DNA from: Actinomycetota bacterium | GTDB taxonomy: Bacteria > Actinomycetota > UBA4738 > HRBIN12 | Direction: 5' to 3' | Assembly: GCA_005885325.1 (NCBI GenBank) | Contig: VAYX01000050.1 | Location: 1 to 24,519 of the forward strand | Length of the DNA stretch: 24,519 nucleotides | Shown here: piece after piece, positions 14,870-20,495 of the stretch | Numbering within the stretch: the stretch's first letter is position 1 | Layout of the letters: each line of letters opens with the position of its first letter | The notes under the pieces: model-generated | The model's database searches: none | The model's input: only the letters and a program-made list of their open reading frames with translations | Told to the model about the DNA's origin: nothing | Position numbers and translations under genes: made by a program

Positions 14870-14908
14870 ATGTCCACGGCCCCCGTTCTGGTGATGGTTG
14901 GACGGTGA
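14870..14908 (+). CDS. Possible 12-codon upstream leader frame
   Basis: ATG 14870 opens MSTAPVLVMVGR and stops at TGA 14906-14908, overlapping the GTG start of the secreted protein gene by four bases (GTGA). With the TAGGTT box the predicted transcript starts two bases before this ATG. It may be a leaderless leader frame that couples translation to the main gene, which has no good Shine-Dalgarno of its own. Such short frames also arise by chance. Confidence 0.3.
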   Translation: MSTAPVLVMVGR

Positions 14909-16359
14909 GGAGGTCAGCCCGCCGGGCCGGCGTCTGGGTGGCGATCGTGGCGCTGGTGGCCGTGCCGATCGGTTCATCGGGCATCGCGGCGGCAAAGGGC
15001 CCCAGGGCTCCGGTGTCGTCCCTGCATTTCGAAGCGATCCCCAGGATCGGACCGAACTGGCCGGCCGACCCGACGGGGGCCATCGGGGAAGCCGCCATCG
15101 TCACCGCGGCGAACACCTCGGTCGCGGTGTACGACCGGACCGGCCTCCCGCTCCTGCCCTCAACGCCGTTCGAGGCCCTGGGCACGTTCCCTCCGGGGAC
15201 CGACGTGTTCGACCCCAAGGTGGTCTACGACCCCTACGCGCAGGAGTTCGTTCTGGCCTTCCTGGCCATCCACGACGCGCTCCAGCTGTCGTGGATCGTG
15301 GTCTCGGCCATGCCCGGCGCGACGGCCTCGGACCCCGCCACCTGGTGCGTCCATCAGATCAAGGCGGACCAGGTGAAGCGTGACGGGAAGCAGTGGGCCG
15401 ACTACCCGGGGCTCGGCTACGACCTCGACCGTGTGACCGTCACGAGCAACCAGTTCGACTTCGCCGGGCCCCAGGGCTTCGCCTACGCGCAGGTGCTGTC
15501 CTTCGGCAAGGCCGGTCTGTACGACTGCACGCAGGCCCTGGAGTTCCAGGCATTCGGCGGCGCGGCCACGAGCAACCCCGACGGGACCCGGGCCTTCACC
15601 GTGCAGCCGGCCACGAGCGCGGGGACGGCGCCGGCCGACCAATACCTGATGTCCTACGAGCGTACGCCGGGCGGCGGCTCGGCCCTGGTCATCTGGCGGC
15701 TCCGCCAGACCGCGAGCGGTCTCAGGCTGACCCGGGTGGCGATGCCGATCGGGAAGGTGACGGTGTCGCCGTACGGTACGCAGGGGGACGGCGGGTTGAA
15801 GAACTCGAACACGTGGTGGGATCCCGGAGATCTCCGCTTGGTGAACGCGTTCTACGACCCGGACCTTCAGCGTGTGTACGCCGCCCATGTCATCTTCAGG
15901 AACCTGAAGCCCGATACCGTGACCGGCGGCTACCAGGAGGCCGCGATCCGCTGGTACGAGGTCGCGCCTGGCTCCCCGCTGAAGGCCTCGACGGTCACGC
16001 GACATGGCATCGTGGGAACACCGGAGACCGACGCGGGGTGGCCGGTCGTCGCCACCGATGGGCTCGGCACCGTGTTCATCACCTACAGCCGGGCCAGCGT
16101 GGTCACGGGGGAGTACCTCTCGGCCTACGTGGCGGTGATCCCGGCCGGATCCACCACCGCCGAGATCGCGCTGCTCGCCGCGGGCAACGCTCGGATGGAG
16201 GCCGTCCGCGGCCCGGAGCGGTGGGGTGACTTCAACGCGATCAGTCGCGACCCCCTCGACCCCGCCGTGATGGCGGTGGTGAACCAGTACGCGAAGTCGG
16301 ACGGCTTCGGCCCCACCGCGGATTGGCAGGAGACGGTGGACCTGGTCAGCAACGTCTGA
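14905..16359 (+). CDS. Secreted protein of unknown function, probable beta-propeller
   Basis: A 484-residue protein beginning at GTG 14905 with a clear signal peptide: Arg-rich start, hydrophobic 'VWVAIVALVAVPIG', then a likely signal peptidase I site around 'GIAAAKG'. The mature part has no membrane segment and is rich in short beta strands and Gly/Asp turns, for example 'DPTGAIGEAAIVTAANTS', 'FDPKVVYDPYAQEFVLAFLA', 'YPGLGYDLDRVTVTSNQF' and 'WWDPGDLRLVNAFYDP'. This repeated 'D-P-x-V-x-Y-D' flavour suggests a sialidase-like or other propeller fold, but I recognise no catalytic motif. Two cysteines ('TWCVH', 'YDCTQ') could form a disulfide. The frame is open upstream, but that part is antisense to trpE and not protein-like. 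Being divergent from trpE and followed by a strong hairpin, it is probably a single-gene unit. Confidence 0.8.
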   Translation: MRRSARRAGVWVAIVALVAVPIGSSGIAAAKGPRAPVSSLHFEAIPRIGPNWPADPTGAIGEAAIVTAANTSVAVYDRTGLPLLPSTPFEALGTFPPGTDVFDPKVVYDPYAQEFVLAFLAIHDALQLSWIVVSAMPGATASDPATWCVHQIKADQVKRDGKQWADYPGLGYDLDRVTVTSNQFDFAGPQGFAYAQVLSFGKAGLYDCTQALEFQAFGGAATSNPDGTRAFTVQPATSAGTAPADQYLMSYERTPGGGSALVIWRLRQTASGLRLTRVAMPIGKVTVSPYGTQGDGGLKNSNTWWDPGDLRLVNAFYDPDLQRVYAAHVIFRNLKPDTVTGGYQEAAIRWYEVAPGSPLKASTVTRHGIVGTPETDAGWPVVATDGLGTVFITYSRASVVTGEYLSAYVAVIPAGSTTAEIALLAAGNARMEAVRGPERWGDFNAISRDPLDPAVMAVVNQYAKSDGFGPTADWQETVDLVSNV

Positions 16360-16366
16360 GCCGGGG

Positions 16367-16396
16367 CGGCCTCCCCGTGCGGGCACGGGGAGGCCG
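16367..16396 (+). terminator. Perfect GC-rich hairpin after the secreted protein gene
   Basis: GGCCTCCCCGTGC (16368-16380) is the exact reverse complement of GCACGGGGAGGCC (16383-16395), with one more C-G pair outside. It begins eight bases after the stop codon. There is no T-tract, so it would be a tail-less terminator of the kind proposed for high-GC actinobacteria. Its 3' end abuts the proS -10 box. Confidence 0.55.
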
Positions 16397-16397
16397 G

Positions 16398-16403
16398 TAT
16401 CCT
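16398..16403 (+). promoter_or_regulatory. Probable proS -10 element
   Basis: GGTATCCT contains TATCCT, which would start RNA near 16410, three bases before the proS ATG. No Shine-Dalgarno is present, so a leaderless proS transcript fits. The -35 region lies inside the preceding hairpin. Confidence 0.5.
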
Positions 16404-16412
16404 GGGTCGTCC

Positions 16413-18122
16413 ATGAGGATGTCCAGGCTCTTCGCTCGCACGCTCCGGGACGATCCGAGCGAGGCCGAGGCGCCTTCCCACCGGCTGCTCCTTCGCGCCG
16501 CGTACATCCGTCAGGTGATGGCAGGCGTGTACACGATGCTCCCGCTCGGCATGCGGACGATGCGCAAGATCGAGCGCATCGTCCGCGAGGAGATGGACGG
16601 CTCCGGGGCGCAGGAGATCCGGATGCCCATCATCCTTCCTGCGGAGCCGTGGAAGGTCACCGGCCGATGGCAGGCCTACGGCGAGATCATGTTCAAGCTG
16701 GTCGACCGGCACGGGCGCGAGTTGGGGCTGGGCCCGACCCACGAGGAGGTCGTGACGCCGCTCGTCGCCGGGGAGCTCCCCTCCTATCGCGACCTGCCGG
16801 TGAACCTGTATCAGATCGAGTGGAAGTACCGGGACGAGTATCGCCCACGGTTCGGCCTCCTTCGGGTCCGGGAGTTCCTGATGAAGGACGCCTACTCGTT
16901 CGACCGGGACGAGGAGGGGTTACACGCCTCCTACGACACGATGCTGCAGGCGTACCGGCGCGTGTTCGACCGGTGCGGGCTCAGGTACGTGATCGTGGAG
17001 GCGGACCCGGGCACGATCGGCGGTGGCGCGAACCACGAGTTCATGGCCAACGCCGATGTGGGGGAGGACCTGTACGTCGCATGCCCCAACGGCGACTACC
17101 TGGCCGACCTGGAGGCGGCGACCCCCCGCCCGCCCGAGCCCGCAGACACCACGGCGCTCGAGCCGCTCACCGAGGTCTCCACCCCGTCGGCGGCGACCAT
17201 CGATGCCGTCTCGAAGCTGCTGGGACGGCCGGCATCGAACATGCTGAAGTGCATCCTCTTCGACGTGGGCGGACGGGCCGTCGCGGTGCTCGTCCCCGGC
17301 GACCGAGAGGTGAACGAGACGAAGCTGGCGCGGCGGTTCTTCCCCGCCCTGGTCCGCCGGTTCGAGGACGCCGACTTCGCATCCCTCGGTCTGGTCAAGG
17401 GCTACGTCGGGCCGCAGGGGCTCCCCGACGAGATCATGGTCCTGGCCGACCACTCGGTCCGCGGCGGGAAGGACTGGGTGACCGGGGCGAACAAGTCGGA
17501 ACACCACGTGACCGGGGCCAATGCGGAACGCGACTTCCGGGTCGACGAGTACGCCGATCTGGTGCAGATCCGGGAGGGCGATCCGTGCCCGGCCTGCGGC
17601 CAGCCGCTGCGCATCGAGCGGTCGATCGTGGTCGGGCACATCTACCAGATCGGCACGACTTACAGCGAACCGCTCAAGGCGACGTTCGTCGACGAGGACG
17701 GCACGGAGCGACCGTACGTCATGGGCTGCTACGGGCTCGGCATCACCCGCACCATCGCGGCGGCCGTGGAGCAGAACCACGACGAGCATGGGATCACGTG
17801 GCCGAGGGCCCTGGCGCCATTCGAGGTCGTGGTGATCGTGGCCAACCGCGATGACGAGCAGGTGACGGCGGAGGGGGAGCGGATCTACCTCGAGCTCGCG
17901 TCGCTCGGCGTGGAGGTCCTGTTGGATGACCGCGACGAGTCGGCCGGGGTGAAGTTCGCCGACGCCGACCTCATGGGCTTCCCCGTGCAGCTCGTGGTGG
18001 GGCGTCGGGGAGTCGACGCGGGGACCGTCGACCTCAAGCTCCGGGCGACCGGCGCGCGATCGACGGCGCCACTTCAGGGCGGGGGACAGGCCGCCGCCGA
18101 CTTGCTGGCCGCGGCGCCGTAG
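16413..18122 (+). CDS. proS: Prolyl-tRNA synthetase (bacterial type, with editing domain)
   Basis: ProRS attaches proline to tRNA-Pro. The 569-residue length and order match the bacterial-type enzyme: N-terminal 'SHRLLLRAAYIRQVMAGVYTMLPLGMRTMRKI' and class II motif 1 'EEMDGSGAQEIRMP', then 'LGPTHEEVVTPLV', and motif 2 'RPRFGLLRVREFLMKDAYSFD'. The INS editing domain occupies about residues 225-390, including 'GRPASNMLKCILF'; motif 3 'MGCYGLGITRTIAA' and the anticodon-binding domain 'APFEVVVIVANRDDEQV' follow. Before the editing domain it reads 'GTIGGGANHEFM', where many relatives have GGSxSHEF. 'CPACGQPL' may bind zinc. There is no T-box or other leader, because the ATG follows the promoter box within about ten bases. 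Confidence 0.97.
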   Translation: MRMSRLFARTLRDDPSEAEAPSHRLLLRAAYIRQVMAGVYTMLPLGMRTMRKIERIVREEMDGSGAQEIRMPIILPAEPWKVTGRWQAYGEIMFKLVDRHGRELGLGPTHEEVVTPLVAGELPSYRDLPVNLYQIEWKYRDEYRPRFGLLRVREFLMKDAYSFDRDEEGLHASYDTMLQAYRRVFDRCGLRYVIVEADPGTIGGGANHEFMANADVGEDLYVACPNGDYLADLEAATPRPPEPADTTALEPLTEVSTPSAATIDAVSKLLGRPASNMLKCILFDVGGRAVAVLVPGDREVNETKLARRFFPALVRRFEDADFASLGLVKGYVGPQGLPDEIMVLADHSVRGGKDWVTGANKSEHHVTGANAERDFRVDEYADLVQIREGDPCPACGQPLRIERSIVVGHIYQIGTTYSEPLKATFVDEDGTERPYVMGCYGLGITRTIAAAVEQNHDEHGITWPRALAPFEVVVIVANRDDEQVTAEGERIYLELASLGVEVLLDDRDESAGVKFADADLMGFPVQLVVGRRGVDAGTVDLKLRATGARSTAPLQGGGQAAADLLAAAP

Positions 18123-18128
18123 CCCCGG

Positions 18129-18134
18129 TACGCT
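18129..18134 (+). promoter_or_regulatory. Probable -10 element for the small gene at 18141
   Basis: GGTACGCT contains TACGCT; seven bases past its last T is 18141, the A of the ATG. This predicts a fully leaderless transcript for the following gene, which also lacks a Shine-Dalgarno. Confidence 0.45.
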
Positions 18135-18140
18135 CGCGAG

Positions 18141-18422
18141 ATGGCCGTCGCCGTGCCCGGCCCACTCAGGGACTTCGTGAAGCTCCATCCCGAGGTCGAG
18201 GCCGTGCTGCAGCACGTGGGCCTTCGGACGTGGGACCTGCTCCTGATCGACCTCGAAGGCAACTGGGTCCGCGACGAGTTCCCCTCGGAGGCCCGGGCCG
18301 AGGCGGCCTGCCGTGCCCTCGGTATCCGGATGCACCGAGGGTGGGACGATCCCCGGATGGCCAGGAGGATGGGCCGGCGGGACCACTGGAACCGACCCGG
18401 GGGCCAGCGCCGAGCTCTCTGA
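18141..18422 (+). CDS. Small protein of unknown function
   Basis: A 93-residue protein with no domain I can name. Its codon use is like that of its neighbours and it fills the proS-rimP gap. The first half has an ordered look ('FVKLHPEVEAVLQHVGLRTWDLLLIDLEGNWVRDEF'), followed by an Ala/Glu helix ('SEARAEAACRALGI') and a basic end with 'GWDDPRMARRMGRRDHWNRPGGQRRAL'. The Trp-Asp-Asp-Pro and Arg-rich C-terminus could bind nucleic acid, but that is a guess. The ATG is supported by a -10-like box at leaderless spacing. It may be a lineage-restricted actinobacterial family. Confidence 0.65.
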   Translation: MAVAVPGPLRDFVKLHPEVEAVLQHVGLRTWDLLLIDLEGNWVRDEFPSEARAEAACRALGIRMHRGWDDPRMARRMGRRDHWNRPGGQRRAL

Positions 18423-18458
18423 GGGCGTCGCGGCGGCACTTCGAAACAACCGGTTCGG

Positions 18459-18464
18459 TATACT
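18459..18464 (+). promoter_or_regulatory. -10 element of the rimP-nusA-infB operon promoter
   Basis: GGTATACT contains TATACT, the closest match to the sigma-70 -10 consensus in the window. RNA would start near 18471, leaving a leader of about 60 bases that contains the hairpin described next. No good -35 is present at 17 bases (GCACTT), but the GG just upstream may help. Confidence 0.6.
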
Positions 18465-18491
18465 CGGAGCGCAAAAGGAGCGGTTTCACTC

Positions 18492-18520
18492 GGAAGTGGG
18501 CGCGCGCCCACTTTCTTTTT
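18492..18520 (+). terminator. Hairpin with T-tract in the rimP-nusA leader (possible attenuator)
   Basis: AAGTGGGCGC (18494-18503) is the exact reverse complement of GCGCCCACTT (18504-18513). Allowing a four-base loop, about eight of these pairs plus a G-U and a G-C outside form the stem. It is followed by TCTTTTT (18514-18520), the form of an intrinsic terminator. It lies after the operon promoter and 12 bases before the rimP ATG, too late to end the upstream gene alone without also affecting rimP. Leader attenuation of the nusA operon is therefore plausible. Confidence 0.6.
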
Positions 18521-18531
18521 CGAGGGGCGCG

Positions 18532-18993
18532 ATGGACGTGGAGGCGCTGGTCCGGCCGGTGGTCGAGTCGGCGGGACTGGAGCTGTGGGAGGCCACCTTC
18601 CGCAAGGAGGGTGGCCGGATGGTGTTGCGGGTCATGGTCGACCGGGAGGGAGGCGTCGACCTCGACGCCATCTCGGAGACCTCCGAGCGGCTGTCGCGGC
18701 GCCTGGACCTGGAGGACTTCGGGCGGGGCCGCTACGAGCTCGAGGTGAGCTCGCCGGGATTGGAGCGACCGCTCCGCCACCCGCGACACTTCGAGCGAAG
18801 CGTGGGAGCGAAGGTGAAGGTGAAGACGGTGGAGCCCATCGACGGCGTCAAGGTCTACGAGGGCGCGCTGGTCTCGGCCGACGCGGAGGCGATCGTGCTC
18901 GCCACCGACGGCGGAGAGTTGCGCGTCCCCTACGAGAACATCGCCTCGGCACGAACCGTGTTCGAGTGGGGTGCCGACAGGAGCAGACGATGA
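18532..18993 (+). CDS. rimP: Ribosome maturation factor RimP
   Basis: RimP helps assemble the 30S subunit and binds S12. The 153-residue protein shows family blocks 'GLELWEATFRKEGGRMVLRVMVDREGGVDLDAISETSERLSRRLD', in order 'YELEVSSPGLERPLRHPRHFER' (the best-conserved RimP signature) and the C-terminal SH3-like domain ending 'ELRVPYENIASARTVFEW'. ATG 18532 with GAGGGG (18522-18527) is preferred; an in-frame GTG at 18496 would put the leader hairpin inside the gene. It overlaps nusA by ATGA and opens the conserved rimP-nusA-ylxR-infB order. Confidence 0.95.
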   Translation: MDVEALVRPVVESAGLELWEATFRKEGGRMVLRVMVDREGGVDLDAISETSERLSRRLDLEDFGRGRYELEVSSPGLERPLRHPRHFERSVGAKVKVKTVEPIDGVKVYEGALVSADAEAIVLATDGGELRVPYENIASARTVFEWGADRSRR

Positions 18994-20192
18994 ATCCAGA
19001 CATGATCGCGGCGCTCCGCGAGCTGGAGCGAGAGAAGGGGATCACGTTCGAGACGATCCTGGCAGGCCTCGAGGAGGCCATGGCCTCGGCCTACAAGTCG
19101 TGGTGGAAGCAGCAGCATCCCGACCTCGAGGACGAGGGCTTCGGCGTGCGCGCCTCGATCGATCCCGAGTCCGGGGACCTCCGGGTGTGGATCCAGGAGC
19201 TGGCCGAGACCGAGGAAGGCGAGCCCGAGGTGGTCTCGGAGAAGGAAGTCGAGGTCACCGACGAGTTCAAGGGCCGGATCGGTGCGCAGACGGCGAAGCA
19301 GGTCATCTTCCAGAAGCTCCGCGACGCGGAGCGGGAGATGACCTACGAGGAGTTCGCCGGGCGCGAGGGCGACGTGGTGACCGGGATCGTCCAGGCGCAG
19401 GAGCGGGACCGCCGCAGCATGCTGCTCGACCTTGGCAAGGTCGAGGCCCTGCTGCCCCATACGGAGCAAATCCCATCCGAGCAGCTGCGCCACGGCGAGC
19501 GAGTGAAGGCCTACATCTCGGAGGTCCGCCGGGGGACGAAGGGTCCGCAGGTCGTCGTGTCCCGGACGCACCCAGGCCTGCTGCGCAAGCTGTTCGAGAT
19601 GGAGGTCCCCGAGATCGAGGAGGGCATCGTCGAGATCAAGGAGGTCGCCCGGGAGCCGGGACACCGTTCGAAGATCGCCGTGGCCTCCCGTGAGCCCGCG
19701 GTCGACCCGGTCGGCGCCTGCGTCGGGCCCAAGGGCTCGCGCGTTCGCATGGTCGTGAACGAGCTTCGAGGGGAGAAGATCGATGTGGTGCCATGGAGCG
19801 CGGACCCTGCCCAGTTCGTGGCGAACGCGCTCCAGCCGGCGAAGGTGAAGGAGGTCATCACCGACCCCACCACCCAGACCGCCATGGTCGTCGTTCCGGA
19901 CTATCAGCTGTCGCTGGCCATCGGCAAGGAGGGCCAGAACGCTCGCCTGGCGGCTCGGCTGACCGGGTGGCGGATCGACATCAAGAGCGAAACCCAGCAT
20001 GCCGAGGAGCTGCGCGCGCCTCGCACGGCGACCCCCGTGACCGAAGCGGCGCCCCCGGAACCCCGCGTCGAGGCGGTGCCCTCGCCCGAGGACGAGAAGA
20101 AGGCCGAGGCCGAGCCGCCGGTCCAGGTCGACAAGGAGTTGGCCTCGGTGGAACCCGAGCCCGCCGTGGTCGAGGAGACCGTCGAGGGCTGA
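18990..20192 (+). CDS. nusA: Transcription termination/antitermination factor NusA
   Basis: NusA binds RNA polymerase and nascent RNA, modulating pausing, termination and rRNA antitermination. The 400-residue product has the N-terminal polymerase-binding domain (~1-125), S1 domain (~130-200, 'GDVVTGIVQAQERDRRSMLLDLGKVEALLP'), KH1 with GPKG at 246-249, and KH2 with 'IGKEGQNARLAARLTGW' from 311. An acidic Pro/Glu/Ala tail of about 60 residues ends the protein, without the acidic repeats of enterobacterial NusA. The start ATG has AGGAG (18979-18983) and overlaps the rimP stop. A hairpin with T-tract upstream of rimP could allow NusA to control its own operon. Confidence 0.97.
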   Translation: MNPDMIAALRELEREKGITFETILAGLEEAMASAYKSWWKQQHPDLEDEGFGVRASIDPESGDLRVWIQELAETEEGEPEVVSEKEVEVTDEFKGRIGAQTAKQVIFQKLRDAEREMTYEEFAGREGDVVTGIVQAQERDRRSMLLDLGKVEALLPHTEQIPSEQLRHGERVKAYISEVRRGTKGPQVVVSRTHPGLLRKLFEMEVPEIEEGIVEIKEVAREPGHRSKIAVASREPAVDPVGACVGPKGSRVRMVVNELRGEKIDVVPWSADPAQFVANALQPAKVKEVITDPTTQTAMVVVPDYQLSLAIGKEGQNARLAARLTGWRIDIKSETQHAEELRAPRTATPVTEAAPPEPRVEAVPSPEDEKKAEAEPPVQVDKELASVEPEPAVVEETVEG

Positions 20193-20195
20193 GGA

Positions 20196-20495
20196 GTGGC
20201 TCCTCGCACGGGGCCCGAACGGACCTGTGTCGGCTGCCGGACGTCGGGGAGCAAGCTCGACCTCATCAGGATCGTGCGAACGCCGCACGGCGAGGTCCGG
20301 GTGGACGCGACCGGCAGAGCGCCGGGGCGGGGCGCGTACGTGCACGCCGATCGGGCCTGTGCGACGGCGGCGATCGCGCGTGGGTCTCTGGCCAGGTCCC
20401 TTCGGGTGGGCCTGCGAGCGGAGGAAGCAGCTAGGCTAGGCGACGAGATCGAACGGGAGATCGAACGGGAGATCGAACGGGACGTGAGGCGATGA
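20196..20495 (+). CDS. ylxR: YlxR-family RNA-binding protein (DUF448)
   Basis: A 99-residue protein of the YlxR family, encoded between nusA and infB as in most Gram-positive bacteria. The signature 'RTCVGCRTSGSK' lies near the N-terminus, then 'LIRIVRTPHGEVRVDATGRAPGRGAYVHADRAC'. YlxR proteins have been described as RNA-binding or nucleoid-associated and, in B. subtilis, as an RNase P-associated regulator; the role here is unproven. GTG 20196 lies three bases after the nusA stop. The C-terminus is extended by a charged helix, EIEREIEREIER, encoded by three perfect 12-base repeats. It overlaps infB by ATGA. Confidence 0.92.
   Translation: MAPRTGPERTCVGCRTSGSKLDLIRIVRTPHGEVRVDATGRAPGRGAYVHADRACATAAIARGSLARSLRVGLRAEEAARLGDEIEREIEREIERDVRR
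20445..20480 (+). repeat. Three perfect 12-base tandem repeats at the end of ylxR
   Basis: GAGATCGAACGG occurs three times in a row, in frame, encoding Glu-Ile-Glu-Arg each time. A fourth, diverged copy begins GACGTGAGG and leads into the infB start. In-frame 12-base units can expand or contract without breaking the gene. Confidence 0.9.

Noticed and set aside
13489..14904. Long open plus-strand frame upstream of the secreted protein gene
   Set aside because: It is antisense to trpE, low in recognisable protein features and Arg/His/Gly rich. The signal peptide begins only at GTG 14905, so the open frame is a by-product of high GC.
16396..16412. T-box or other riboswitch before proS
   Set aside because: There is no room for a leader: the promoter box lies about ten bases before the ATG, and no T-box sequence is seen upstream.
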